DNA of 64,000 nt, taken from NCBI GenBank assembly GCA_017591395.1, contig WEDG01005620.1:1-64000 (forward strand), read 5' to 3'. Below the pieces are notes generated by a model. The model saw only the letters and a program-made list of their open reading frames with translations. It made no database searches and was not told the DNA's origin. The translations under genes and the position numbers were made by a program. This DNA is from Schistocephalus solidus (taxonomy: Eukaryota; Platyhelminthes; Cestoda; Diphyllobothriidea; Diphyllobothriidae). Below are positions 35,440-48,300 of the stretch, piece by piece; position 1 is the first letter of the stretch, and each line of letters opens with the position of its first letter.

Positions 35440-36640
35440 TTCTTGAACTTTCCTGTCTAGTTCCTTGAAATTCCTTTTTACCCTTTCGAAGAACATCCAA
35501 CACAGCCACATTTATGCACTCTGGGATGGTTGCTATGAGAGCTGAGGTTTATACACTGCGATGTTTAGTTCATCGTCGGTCCTGCACGATACGAGGACGT
35601 CGAGTCAAGTAAGTAAACGGGTGTTCCTTCTTATCTAATTCATTTAGTGGAGAGAAAACTACCAAAAGTTTGAAAGTCAACAAAGTTACCGAAACTGCGA
35701 TAGTCTCTCCCTCTTAACTACGACGAATTTGTTGTCCTCGTAACGGTGCCAAAACACAGGCGCATAAACGTTAAAAGCAGCCGCTCTCTCCTGTTTTAAG
35801 ACCGAATTTGAATCTAGACTAGTTTTTGGGGAAACCATTGGAGTTTCCGCGATTAAGTCGTACGGTCTTCCATTGAAGGCGAAAGGTTGGTTGCTTAGAA
35901 AGAGACACGATCACTAGAACAAGAGCTGTGTTAGGCTAAAAAAGCTCTTGTTCCAGTGATCGTTTCTCCGTCATTGCGATTACTTCCAGGAACTCACATC
36001 ATCGCTTTAATAAGCAAAGGTACGTTGACAGAAAGTGAAAAATGCATCATATTTTCGGCTATTGGCGTTTCCTTCGTTTTTGATACTTCTCCTTTAACCG
36101 TTTGCTTATAATATCACCAGCCAAATCCGGGGGATGGATGTGACTAGTCATAAGTCATGACGTAAAGTTTTTCCACGGACAGCGGCGAGGAATTCGGAAA
36201 CCGAATCGACAGATTTCTTGGAGTACTCTCGATAATTGCTCAATTTTCGTGTTATCCATTTGGCTACAGTATATATGGGCACACGTTCAGGACAACGAGT
36301 GACCACAGGGGAACGATGTAGGAATTTAGAACTGTTCAGTGCTTTATCCGATGGCTTTGTCTGTCGAATTCGTTGAGCAAGATGACCGAGTCGGTTTAGG
36401 AGGCCGGTTCACTGGCCACTCAACGATGTGGTTTGTGAGAAATGCGTAGGTTTGTAGTACTGTTGGTAAATGAGGAGTGCTTGTGCCCTCCCAATGTGGC
36501 TAACGGGGTTCATCACGATGGCGGTCCTTTCCTTGTCAGCCAGTAGCACATTTTCATTTTGAGTTTGTTCACTGCTTCACTTTCAGCTAGCGACAAACTA
36601 CTATAGCGTGCCTATTCGTTAGCAGAATGGAAGTGAATTT
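35440..36640 (-). pseudogene. PLE-2 reverse transcriptase remnant
   Basis: In order on the - strand: LSLAESEAVNKLKMKM (about 36550-36600); ADKERTAIVMNP (near 36505-36540), matching the PLE ADKG block; AQALLIYQQYYKPTHF; NRLGHLAQRIRQ; SPVVTRCPERVPIYTVAKWI (about 36250-36310), the KIHKPG/PTY..AKWL region; VDSVSEFLAAVRGKTL; TSIP near 36130; FAFNGRPYDLIAETPMVSPK (about 35825-35882), the GTPMGSP block; and WHRYEDNKFVVVKRERL, in which the catalytic YVDD box is YEDN (35731-35742). A LDVLVSCRTD block ends it. Frameshifts and stops lie throughout, and the hairpin at 35907-35963 falls between two blocks. Confidence 0.8.
35907..35963. repeat. Hairpin of PLE pLTR-tail sequence inside PLE-2 RT
   Basis: Arms at 35907-35927 and 35943-35963 are 21 bases each with one mismatch, separated by 15 bases. 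The right arm is the GCTCTTGTTCCAGTGATCG tail found just downstream of the ribozyme core in other pLTRs (compare 13739-13757). The left arm is its reverse complement. Flanks outside the arms extend the match weakly. The hairpin interrupts the RT between its motif blocks. Confidence 0.8.
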
Positions 36641-36759
36641 TGGCGCACATCTCTCTTCGTCTCGTCATTTGTGTTGGTTCTAACTAACACGGCCTCATGT
36701 GCGGACATAAAATCAGATGGGTTAACATTTACCCTGCTATAACTGACTTCATAACGCAA

Positions 36760-37560
36760 AGCTTCCAGTTTCTGATCGTTTAAATGCAAGTTATTGATAA
36801 AATATCATTCCTGATGTACATCGATTATTTGTTCGGCTGCAGGCTTCGTGGTCTTTGGTAGTTTGAGCGTTTACGGCGAGAACTAGTTAATGAAAACTAT
36901 TTTAGCTGTATAATAACATTGCCAGACCTGGTCTGCTGGTTTTTTGGTGTAAAAACCTTCGAAAATATTTTTCGCAATTTTGATGACAACCGTCACAAAA
37001 TGTGAACCAAATTAAATCAACTGAATATAGCATAGCTTTAATTCCGCGGCGCTTTACTTTCCACTTAATAAGTCTTGTAGATTTATTTCAAGCGCAAGGT
37101 GAAAACGGCTGGCCCACAGTAAGTAAATATACTTGCTAATAATATTTTCACCATATATCGGGTTGCAGATGCTATAGGCTCAGAGTATTATGTAAGTTGA
37201 ATTTATATAAACGGTGGAATTTAGCTTCAGAGAGCTTTATTGCAATGAGAGCTCACCCGATTAATTTTTGTATAGCGTTTTGGCACGCCCAAAGTTGCTA
37301 TTATTTTGCTTAGATAACGTTGAATTAATACTACAATAAATGATACAGATTAATAATACGTGAATGACCACAACCCGTTAAGCAATAAAGACTAAACATT
37401 ACAGAAATGCCAGTCATATAGGACAAATGCAACCTCATGTCGAGCACATGCATTTTGAAACCATTTAGCCACGAAATAAAATGAGCAATTTTTGTTCTAA
37501 TCGAATCGAATGGAAAAAAGGCTCCTTAAGGGCGTCTGCATACAGCATTTAAAACTGCCA
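36760..37560. other. AT-rich stretch, nothing recognised
   Basis: No open frame of note and no repeat recognised between PLE-2 and the next pLTR. Confidence 0.5.
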
Positions 37561-37690
37561 ACACTAGGGAAGATGCGGGTCTCAGGGAGCAGTCGAGAAA
37601 ACGCAGACACGTTCACTGGAATAAATAAATTTATGCTCCTGACGCTTCGCCTTAAGGCTCAAAAACATCATGGAGAGCACCAGGTATGAT
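37560..37690 (-). repeat. PLE terminal repeat (pLTR) fragment, - orientation
   Basis: On the - strand: CCATGATGTTTTTGAGCC, stem GCC-TTAA-GGC, CGAAGCGTCAGG (GAAAC decayed to GAAGC), AGCATAAATTTATTTATTCC, then AGTGAACGTGTC. The order of landmarks is the shared one. It precedes the + oriented PLE-3 remnant by about 400 bases. Confidence 0.6.
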
Positions 37691-38103
37691 ATTCAGATGT
37701 CGTCGCTTTGCTTCTACGCACCACTGACAATTAACTGATTTCCCCGTCATTAAGGATGATCGTCAAAGTTTCCGAAAATATTACTTGCTTTTGCCGAAAC
37801 CTGATCTGTAAGATGAGTAATGATGTAAATGGGAGTTGGAAAATCTCCTACCTCTTGAAAGACTCAGATAGTTGTCTGATATATGGCAGAGAAAAGAGAG
37901 AAGAGAAAGGAGATTAACACGGAGGAATGCACCTTCACGGTAAAAAACATAACGCTTACTCGACCAATTGCGGAAGTTATGAACACATTACGACGCTTTA
38001 CGAGTCATGTGCTGTAAAAATGCTAGTTGACAGTAGAGGTAGTTGCGTCCCATGGCCAACCCAACTATTTTTGTATTGTTGCTTTTATAGCATTTCCACA
38101 CTA

Positions 38104-38610
38104 CTAGCACTCCTGACACGACAGGATATGTCTGAAGTCATTTACCGAATCTGTTGCAGTTGCGGACACAGCAACTTCGTCGGAAAACCTCGAAGACTAC
38201 TCCGAACGAGAATGCTTGAACCCGGGGCAGCATGGTTGAAAAAAAATGCCAACTCTCAGGCAACAACTCATGCAACGGGACCCGGCCACACTTTCGAGTT
38301 TGAGCAGACCGAAATTTCCACAAGAGCTGACAACCGCATGAGCATTGAATCATTTGAATCTTGATGCTCTGTCTCGCAGTCGATTAATAAGCGCAATGAC
38401 CTCTTGGTTTGAGATTCTGCGTTAATTAATTGCCTAGGTTAAGTATTTAGTCTGGTTGAGAACACGCGGACAGCCAAATGTTTCAGTGACAACCAGCAAC
38501 ATCGAGAACGGCAATGAGATTTCAACAATTAACGCCCCGAACGCGAATAAACGTGCAAGAATTGCGTCATGTGCGACCACCAGCGATTAATAGGGGTATC
38601 TTTATTGGAT
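38104..38610 (+). pseudogene. PLE-3 GIY-YIG endonuclease and C-terminal tail remnant
   Basis: Within the frame 37927-38364 the segment from about residue 60 reads LLTRQDMSEVIYRICCSCGH, then SNFVGKPRRLLRTRM, ATTHATGPGHTFEFEQTEIS and RADNRMSIESFES. These are the successive GIY-YIG domain blocks of the PLE-1 type (GIY as VIY, YIG as FVG). After a stop at 38362-38364 the reading QSINKRNDL continues. The region to about 38610 resembles the usual C-terminal tail leading into the terminal repeat. The first 59 residues of the frame do not look like PLE. The RT is absent. Confidence 0.8.
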
Positions 38611-38612
38611 CA

Positions 38613-38874
38613 GCCGCATGGCAACGCAGCCCTATAAATACTACACCTCTGACCCCCCTCATAATCCCTTTCTGCGGCATTCTGTAATGATAAGTTGGAT
38701 CAAGAATCTGAAACATCAGGACAAAAAACGTCATGTTCCAGCGATCACATGTTCTTCTTTTGAGCGGCTGCCCGGAACACCCCTGTTTGCCCCTATCAGC
38801 AATTCTAATTAATGCAAGACTCCAGCCACGCTTTTTGTAGTCGGATGCATTTGACGTAGGGACCAGATAGCGTG
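38613..38874 (+). repeat. PLE-3 terminal repeat, copy 1 (262 bp)
   Basis: The repeat runs from GCCGCATGGCAACG to GACCAGATAGCGTG. It contains CCCTATAAATACTACACC (TATA-like box), CTTTCTGCGGCATTCTG, a hammerhead-like segment (CTGTAATGATAAG, GGAT-CAAGA-ATCT, GAAACATCAGG), a CAAAAAACGTCATG stretch, TTCCAGCGATCACATG and a TCTTCTTTTGAGCGG tail. Compared with CTGATGA the core is disturbed by extra bases. The second copy starts 333 bases downstream. Confidence 0.85.
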
Positions 38875-38945
38875 GCAGATCACCAGAGATCAAACCGCAG
38901 AGATAGCGTGCCAGCCATGGCAGAGATAGCGTGCCAGATAACGTG

Positions 38946-39207
38946 GCCGCATGGCAACGCAGCCCTATAAATACTACACCTCTGACCCCCCTCATAATCC
39001 CTTTCTGCGGCATTCTGAAATGATAAGTTGGATCAAGAATCTGAAACATCAGGACAATAAACGTCATGTTCCAGCGATCACATGTTCTTCTTTTGAGCGG
39101 CTGCCCGGAACACCCCTGTTTGCCCCTATCAGCAATTCTAATTAATGCAAGACTCCAGCCACGCTTTTTGTAGTCGGATGCATTTGACGTAGGGACCAGA
39201 TAGCGTG
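38946..39207 (+). repeat. PLE-3 terminal repeat, copy 2 (262 bp)
   Basis: This copy is essentially identical to 38613-38874 at a 333-base offset. I see only two substitutions (CTGAAATG for CTGTAATG, and CAATAAACG for CAAAAAACG). A 71-base spacer (38875-38945) separates them and itself contains repeated AGATAGCGTGCCAG words. Long duplicated peptides read from either strand (- strand frame 38567-39250) come only from this duplication. Confidence 0.9.
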
Positions 39208-42200
39208 TGACACAGGTAGGCGGGCTGCTAAACACTACCAGCCACTGCAAACGCGTCCACCGACGGTCATCATAACATTCTCCTGCTGTCGGTGCAAGGT
39301 CTGAGAGGGAGGAGAGAATGAGATAAAAGCTGAGAAAGTTTGCCTCATGGTAAACGGTTTCCCCGCCCAGTCACCGGTGTCGAACGCACTCTGAGGTTAA
39401 CGCAGTTGACGTCGTCGCTTGGGATGTTCTACTATTGACACTCATGTGACTGACTATTCCCATGCTCAGCCGATCTACTGTAAACACTCAATGCATTCTT
39501 AAGAATACTGCTACACGATCAGCTTATTCAAAATTTGAGTCGTATGCATACAATTTGAAATTGGAGCAGCTCAGTTTGATGACGGCAACTATGTTACAAA
39601 TGGCCATTAAATGGTCACTGTCTTTATCGAGAAAAACGTTCAACTATTATCTGTTTTGTGTGAAAATAGTGCCCGTCTAAACGATAGGTCAATGACTTTA
39701 ACGCAAAACAGAAGAGCTTCTTTCCATTCAGCAATCTTGTTAGAGTACTGCACACATGTGCGATGTGACACAATATTCCCTATCATTGCCAACGTAACGT
39801 AAGGGCTGTGAACCTCACGTCAACAATATTTTTTAAAATATTTCAGTATTTACTGTGTCTGATATCAAGGCTCAAGTCACCAGCTGATGATGCCAATATT
39901 GCATTGCCCGCTGGAAAACGCAGGACATCTTTGAGAGCTAAACAGGATTTTGTTTAAAAACGCAGATTGTAAAATATTAAGTCTGCTTACGGCAGTTGTT
40001 TAAAGGTAGGTAAAAAATAAAGGTTTGAAAAATATTTTAATGCTGGATGTCCCATAGATAGCACCATATAGTATACTGCCCACTAGGTAGTGGTTATGGA
40101 AATCTCGACGAATATTATGCATATATACCAGAAACCGCAAAGAGAACGCTGGTAACCCAGTGAGACTCCGAACACTTCGCTGCCACATCACAGAGCGGCA
40201 GAATCGCCGAGACTTGTGTCTGAGTTTCAGTTAATACCTGTGTCAGAAAAATGCTCAAACCTTTGTCATACAAAATGTGTACTATATGTAGTATTACTTG
40301 TTTGTGCAATGGATACCATGTGCTTTTTCCTCAGTAGTGGATTGATTTCGGCTGAAATTTTGACTAAACCTGAAAATGTACTATTCCTGGCACTTAGCTT
40401 TAAGTCCCGCTTTGAGGAACAAGAGCTCTCCGAAAGGTTACCAATTTTACATTTGGGATGCTCAAACACTTTATTAGTACAACATATGTGTGAATAGGTC
40501 GAAAACAATGTTTTATGCATCTGAAAATATTCGTTAGATGATTGGAAATAATCGAATTTTCAGATTATAAGAATGATCAACTGAAAACCTACGCAAGTGA
40601 CAAGGAGTCTTTTAACAGAAAACCCTTTATAAATTCACTCAGGTGCTTCGGAATTGTTGTGTTTGTGTAGTATGGTCGGTGATACAAGACCAAATGAATG
40701 ACAGCTTGAGTGAAGACGCCGACTGTAGATATGTTAACATCTGAAATTTACTGTCGTTCTGAACTAAAACCTTAACATTAAACTAGAAAGAAATAGCAAT
40801 ACATTTACTCAAAGAAAGAAAATATTAATGTTTTCATGTCTTTTTACATAAAAAATATAAACTGCATACGCTGCATCTGCTATAAAAAGGCGCTTATTTT
40901 ATTTCATATTATTACACACCACCCGTCCTGGTCAGTGTACAAACTACTGTGCCTACAAAAATATGAAATAAATCTGATCAAGCACAAACGTCTGCCTTTA
41001 TTAATGCACACGGAGAGACGAAATGCCTGAATTATATTTGCAGCACTGATAACGGGCGACAAAAAGCATGGGTACCACAGTAAATATGAAAAAATCGCTT
41101 TAGTTTGAAAATTACCTGAGGTAGTCGCAGTATTTTTCCTGGAATGGGCAATTAAAATGATGCTTAAGGGAAAGAGACCAGGCATTTGGGAAAACTAAAA
41201 TGGTACTCTTAAGTTGCAGGTTTATGACACCATCCCTTTTCCGAACAAAACGAAACCATTTCCGAAGAGCCATCCCGTTTTTATTATAGAAGCTCTCAGT
41301 GCACATAAAATATTTCCAATAACATGTTTTTAGGTTTTGCTGTAATTAAATTCCATCATTCTATAAAAAAATTTCAAAAAGGATTTTGAGGACTCAAAAT
41401 TTAAAGAAACAAGTTATAATGGACTTTTATGCAAATAAAATCCATTGACTTAATATGTTTTACTTCATTCTTCTATGACCATGGGAAAATTCGCTGTAAT
41501 TCTGTGTATAAACAATGATAAAGTATGAACACGGTATGTTTTATCTTAGAATTAACGTCTTATTTAAAGATTAATTTCTAAAAGTGGCAACTGATGCAAG
41601 TGCAAATGTCGATTAAATTCTACATTTTTGCAGGGGTATTATAACGATGCAAATTTCATTAATGCCCCTGCTTCATTAAATAAAAATGTGTTAAACGGTT
41701 TTCCTGTATATAAAAATACTCTAGACTTTTGCCAAAAGAATATATTTTAGCTCAAACGTATAAAAAGCCTTTTAAAGAGAAGTTCTTAGTAACTGGCTAA
41801 ATGCAAAGTTTCATGGAAATGAAAAATGCTGTCAACAAACAACATGATCACAAATCATAAGTAGCCTTTTTAAATGTCTCTCTAACTATGAAAATATACT
41901 CAAATTGCAAAAACGCGTGCATATCCTCAAAAATACACTCAGATCTATAAACAAATGCAACAAGCAACGTGAAACGGGTATTTAAAGTACGAAACCTTTG
42001 TAAAAAAATATTTTGTTTGAAATTAAATTGCAAACCATGAAAAGGCGATAAATTCTATCAGGTAAAATATTTCTTGTAAGAGTGCCCAGGGCTAGTTGAT
42101 GAACACAGATGTGCTTAGAAAACAACAATCCTCCGGATAGGGACACTGAAATGATTTGTTCAATCTATTATGGATGAGCATCTATCCACCAGATTTCGGG

Positions 42201-42289
42201 AATGTTTCGTTCGTTTTGCGTTGGACCGTAACTGTAAATCCTTGTGGACAGTCGTATTGCAAAGGACAGTGCTCAAAGAGACCGAGGTG
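39208..42289. other. No supported gene
   Basis: A GC-richer beginning (39.2-39.47 kb) may be element flank. Overlapping frames of 60-93 codons at 39.5-41.3 kb occur on both strands and show no motif. The rest is AT-rich. Confidence 0.5.
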
Positions 42290-42362
42290 GCTACTGCTGT
42301 CATATTAGTTTCTTCCAGCCAACCTGACCCAACCTCAGGTAGAAATAACCCGTGATTTTAAA
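42290..42362 (-). repeat. Possible family A SINE fragment
   Basis: GCCAACCTGACCCAACCTCA followed by GGTAGAAATAACCCGTGA resembles the CCAACCCCAGGTGG...CCCGCGACC section of family A in - orientation. The fragment is short and diverged. Confidence 0.35.
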
Positions 42363-45300
42363 CTAGAATTCTTTTGTTCATTTCAGTGGTTTTCTTCCAG
42401 AAATGGTAGTCCAGCGTCTTTTCAGTTTTAGTCGGCAATATTCACTATGATTGGTAAGCAATCAGAGACCCATCCGACTTGGGACCCACAAAGACGACTC
42501 GGTCAACAAGAATTAATGAGCAAAGCACTTGGGTTAGGCTCGCAGTTCATCCGCACCCAGAGTAGGCAGTTGGGTGCTAACGACCACTGATTTAGTCACA
42601 AATGTATATCTTAGTCTCCCTTATGCTTAGCATTTCTCATTCCTGGATTAGTAGAGGTCAGTTGACTTTTTAATGATTTGTCTAGATTTACACGATCTAA
42701 GGCATGAATGCGTATCAAAGGGCTTAAGTTTTGTTGAAACAAGTAAAAATGCTACTCCAAGCAAGGGCAGTTGTAGCTGAGGTTGACAATGAAAAATGAC
42801 CTTCTCCTCGATTTTCTGAAAAAAGGTTATATACACAAGTGTTTTCAAAATAAACAGGTCAAGTGACTCTTCACTGTCCAGAGACTTTAAATGTCATGAG
42901 AAAACGCAGCGTAGGGAGGAAAGGTTCTTTTCGATCGATTTACTTTGCTTTTTCGATTTGTGTTTCCGTTTCCTAGAGATTTACTTGGTAAATCAGATAG
43001 TACTTTTAATTCCTTGCGATTTCCTCAGTCAACTGCATAGAAAAACTGTTTTTGAAGTGGATGCTTATAAGAAACTGTGAGCAGTATTGATCAATGACGT
43101 TGATGAGGGGGATTCCAGGATATTACATTCACTTCATGGGCTAGTGTAGTTACACGAGATTGAATAATTGGATCTTAATAAAAAAATAAAACTGATGTGC
43201 CGAAATGCCCACTTCAGTCATCAATATTCAAATCAAGACAAAAAAAAATAGAAAACACTTTTTAATTTATATGCGTCTATGACGTTAAACTGACAAATCC
43301 TCTGTTGTCAGTGACAAAAGCATTTTAGTCTCATTATTATGAGCGTTTTTGACCTTGATTAATTTTAGTTCCCACTCTCTTCTTCAACGAAAAAAAGGGC
43401 ACGTTTAAACAAGCCAAGAATTAATGTAGTCGGGTTACATACTTCTGAGCTTTCATCTTTTATTAATGCGGCTTCATTATTTTAACTAAATCATATTAAA
43501 AAAACGTTTGAAATAGTTTTATGACAGCAGATTTACTATAAATTTCTGTATCTTTGATAATATCAAGCTGGCAGAAAGTGTCTCGATATTTTCGCTGGTT
43601 TGCATGGATAAAGGAAATTGTAGTATATCTAGGATGTGTCCTGCGTAAATAAGTAACACCTTATTATTTTTCAAATTCTAAAAAATACACGCTAATGAAC
43701 AAAATTATTGGATTACGACTAGATTAATAAGCACGATATAGAAAATTCAAAAATGAGAGTGCACTGGTTTTATATCAACGTGAGATTCATTTGCTGTATG
43801 AAATTAATTATAAATTTTTCAGAGGAAAATAGAACTAATTTTTTAAAAGTGATATTGATTACTCTGGAAAGTTTGCATGTAGCTAAGCTTCCTCATTTAT
43901 CTGCCTCCAAACTGCCTGCATCGATTAAGTATAAATTTTCATCCAATTTTTTCTAGACGTGAAATAGTGTTTTTTTGTTTTACCTTTTACCCCTAAAAAC
44001 CATCCAAATTGTTTATCCTAGTCCATTGGTTTCTTGGCCTATTTTATGTATCTACTTATATAAAACATAAAGAGATAATTTATGGTCAGCAAAACAGTCA
44101 AAACTAAAACGTAGATAAAATTAGTTTTAATTTATGTTTAGACGCGTTAAAATACTTTAAGTGAGATTATAACTATCCAAGGTTTGCCTTATTTATTTAA
44201 TTAATAAATCATTCTATTTTATAATTGTATAAGAAATTCTTTGCGTAAAATTACCCAAAGCAAGTAACCAGGTTCTCCGAACCTTTCTGTGCCATTAAAC
44301 TTAAAAAACTGCTTAACGAAAAAATAAGCTGAAGTCTTATCCATATTGCTTCTGCTTCATTCAGTGCAATATTAGGGAAATTATGAAATATCCCCTAAAG
44401 CAGATCATCAGTTTGATATTAATTGCTGCTTAATAAATCTGCTGTATCAACAGGTGCTTAAGAATCTTTTTGTGACAATAGGTCTTTGAAGTGGACGATG
44501 TAAAACGTAAGACTTATCCAACATTTAGGAAACATTTAAGGAATATCTTCGTTATCCACCACGTTAGGCATTCCCTGACACATGTTCTGACCAGATAAAA
44601 TATTTGGTCATTGGTTGAACGCACGTGATAAACAGAGTTATACAATTGCAGAAGAAACATCCTCTTAAAGGGTTAATTTATCATAACTAAGGTAAGGCCT
44701 CACAATCTACCGTCGTTTATGTTAAGTCATTTTAAATAAATTTCAATATCCTTAGAAAGGGATTTATTTTAGGACAAACGTGAGCTTGCTTGATAGAAAC
44801 AGTTTCTGAAGGATTTATTTTGCACAGAAATGTTTTATGCTGTGCTGGTGTACTGAGTGTAAAACGGATTCCTAAAAACTGCATTTGAGGACAAAGTCAA
44901 AACCTTTATATATTTTTGAGTTTTATTTATGTTTTTCCGGAACGTCGGTGTCAGTATGAAAGCATATTCCAATGCTATCTGTGTTCATCAAACAGGAAAA
45001 TTAAAATCAGTATTCCTAGGGAATGACTAAATGAATTTTGTCAAGCAAGGACAAAAAGGATCCGTTTAATTTTCCAAGTTATAATGAAGCGTTAAGATAA
45101 CCAATTATATACTTCTTTCAGAACTCAATAAAAAACTATAATTAATATTGCTCCTCTGAGATACCTCGGCTACAATCCTAGTTGACTTTGAAATCAAATT
45201 AAATGCGTGTTCTTATCCATTTTATGATTTACAGAGCTTACTTAAACTATCGAACTGATATGGCTTTTTCTATTTTCTAAAAGCAACGGCGGGTGACTAG

Positions 45301-48300
45301 TGTCGTGCATTAATTGAGACATCCTCATTTATTAAATATACTTTTTGTTTTTGGAAAAAAATACTTCAGTTCTCATAGTGATTGGTATATTAATTGTTTC
45401 AATTGCGTTCTTTTTAAAACAAAGTGGCTGAAAAATATTTTCAATTTGCAAACATTTGCTATAATAAAATGTTTATCTCGTAATCATTGCACTTACAAGC
45501 ATTTGTTCTTTTCCTTATTTTAAATTATATAAGCTTCCATGCTTTATGGTAGTTGGGACCGATACCTATGAACAAAGACATATCTAGTATGCTTGCTTCA
45601 ACACTTTCTGCTAAAAAGATGTTTATTTATGAAAATGATGTAACTATTCATTTGTTTCTTTTTCTAACAACGACCTGCACAGGTTTGGAAGTGTGCTTAA
45701 AATATTAAGTTACAAATTTGAAGAAGGGGAAAAATTGTAATCAAGATCCCTCATCCCACAACCGCTGATACGTTCAATTGAGCCGTGGATATACAGTCAG
45801 ATTATGGTGTTTGCATGTCTTGATTCTTGACGTCAAATGTCTGAGGTAGAGCTACATTTTTCGGGCAAGTAATTAGCCGTAGACATGACAGATAAGCATA
45901 AGGTTGAATATTTTTCTGAGTTATTTTCAATTTTTTTGTCGATCGTAAAGCAGAAGGGTAATTGACAATTACATCAAAAATAAGCACAGAGAACCATAAC
46001 TCCAGAGGAATTAAGATACCATGAATTTGCATCAGAGAACAAAAGTCACCTCTAGCACGTAATCCTTACGCAGAAAAAATTGGTTTTTACGATGAAAACT
46101 TTTCTTTTTGAAAGGAATGATTTCCCGTGTTGTCCCTAGACGAACAGCAAAATAAGCTGTACGACCACGGTTGGCTGTTTAATAATCAAGACGGTCCAGG
46201 TGACTTACCTGCATCCGCACGTTAGATCATCCAAACAGGAGTGAGACAGGTATTAGAGACCAGTAAAGAGAATATGAAAGGGTCAACTTTTAGCTAATGT
46301 GGTTTAATTTTAGATAGACCCGAGTGAAGTCAATGAAAAAACATATGTGATTAGTAAACAGACGTTTTTTTGGAAGAAGTTATATAATTTATTAGGAAAC
46401 CAATGTATTTGTCCTTGTAGCAACTCCAGAAAAAAGATGCCCCATGTTTACCCATGACAAAATATTTCAGGGCATAAAAGGCGGCAAATGTAAATTATAT
46501 TCCAGTACAATCCGTAACCTTTGAAATACAGTGATGGCTTACAATCCTTTTGATCGTACATTCAAAAGACAAAGGGTGCACATCAAAGCACAATTCAGAG
46601 GTTTGTTTACTCGTTCTTTATACGTCGGATAGATGAAATGGATGCACTCTTTGAAGATTTGTGTGCAAAACGTTCAGAAAAATTAAAAACGCGGAGATAA
46701 TTCAGTGAAAAAAAATTAATTCCGGCACAATAAGTAATGGAAAAGCATCAAATTCAAAAATTAATCAGTATTTAGTAGCAAAGATGCTGTGGATTAAACA
46801 TACCACCAAATAATATTATGCAAAAAGTCTTGTTATTTTTTTTCCCCAATAGAAAAAATCTGAACCCAAGCAAGGTAAATTTATAAGTTCATTTTGCTTA
46901 GGGATTTCACAGTCTAAGCTTCTCGGGTAAGATATTTTTGAAATAGAAGTTTCAAGAAGAGCATTTATTTTGTTATATCTAATATGGATACTTTCAATAT
47001 GTTGAAAAAAACTTGAAATTTCCTATCATATTAAAAGTATAAAAATGCCTGACAATTATTTCCCATATAGAAAACTCAAATCTTGCATGTAATCTTGACA
47101 AAACAACCTTTTTGTATTATAAAAAATTTCATTTCGCATCGATTTTCTTCGGTCAAGAGAACGCAGCATTGACAAACTTACATTTTACATCAGCATGTCA
47201 AATACTGACAAAAATAATAAATTTTTCGCGAGAAAACATGTCCATATGACTTGTCTCTCAACATTTCATCCTTTTGTTCAGGTTGGCAAACGCCTTGCAA
47301 TAACCATCGCCTTTAAAATCATATTTCAGGTTCTTGCCAAAGATTGTGTGATTTTCGGTTTATCAAAGGTTTGTTCAGATAAATAACATGCAATGGTGCA
47401 TACGATACATTTCTCAATCGAATTCATCAATGCGTTCATAATTTAATTTTAGGTAAACAATTTGATTATTGAGTCCAGTGATTCTTTAAGATTGCTAAAG
47501 GTCTCTGTAAAAAACACTTTTATAACAGCACGCAAAAAATTTCTCCAATGTTCATGCAAATATCAGTAATCTGTTATTCTTTCAACTTTCCAGTGCCCTT
47601 TTGTATTTTGCACTCTGGTCTTGAACACTTTAATTTACGAAGGTCAGTCACCAAGGCTTTTAAAACTTTGTGTGGTCTGTTTTCTAAAACAAAGCATGGC
47701 TTTCATTAGTCGATTTTGTTGGGATTGGTGAAGAGACCTTGGCCTCTGGACAGTGCTTGTCTGTGGACGCGCAATCAATGAATGCTTAATTATTCCTAGC
47801 ACTTGTCATTGGTAGAAAGAGTTGTCGATTTTTGTTAAGTCTAACGCATTGACCATATTCTAAGGCTCTAAGGTTCTTTTTTGGAAATCCGGTAACAGGT
47901 GGCATTGTGCAATTACCCCTATGTGCATCCTTTCTATTCTCTACATCAAAGTGAATTGGAGGGTGAATCAATCGGCCGATGAAAAACTTACTCAAGTCCA
48001 ACTCCTAGGTTTTCCGCAGACAAATTTGTTTACAAATAAGTGTTACTGATTGCAAATATATGTGAAATATTTATTCACATCGGACTCCTCCTTTTTTCTA
48101 AGTACAGCATTCTAAACCCCATGAAAATAGACCATTTTTACTGATAAACCATTCTTGGATCACGTCCATTAACAGGTACCAACCACAAGCATCATAGTAA
48201 AGGTTATTTCCACGCGCTACCTTTCATCAGAGGGCTCTTTTGTTAAAACTATGTATGGCATATCCTTTTGTTGTCTAGTTTTTCGCTAACAGGTTTCCTT

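Larger units (their letters stand above)
34800..36760 (-). mobile_element. PLE-2: heavily decayed Penelope-like retroelement
   Basis: This GC-richer block has no open frame of 60 codons on either strand, yet on the - strand it holds successive PLE reverse-transcriptase blocks between 36600 and 35440. They lie in different frames and are interrupted by stops. Left of 35440 the linker and endonuclease regions can only be guessed. The left end carries a run of 13 G (34882-34894). The block from about 34800 to 35050 is GC-rich and may be the element's terminal region. It is more decayed than PLE-1, so probably older. Confidence 0.75.

Noticed and set aside
38567..39250. 227-codon - strand frame, the longest in the window
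   Set aside because: It is generated by the tandem pLTR duplication; the peptide simply repeats itself and overlaps two + frames. No domain.
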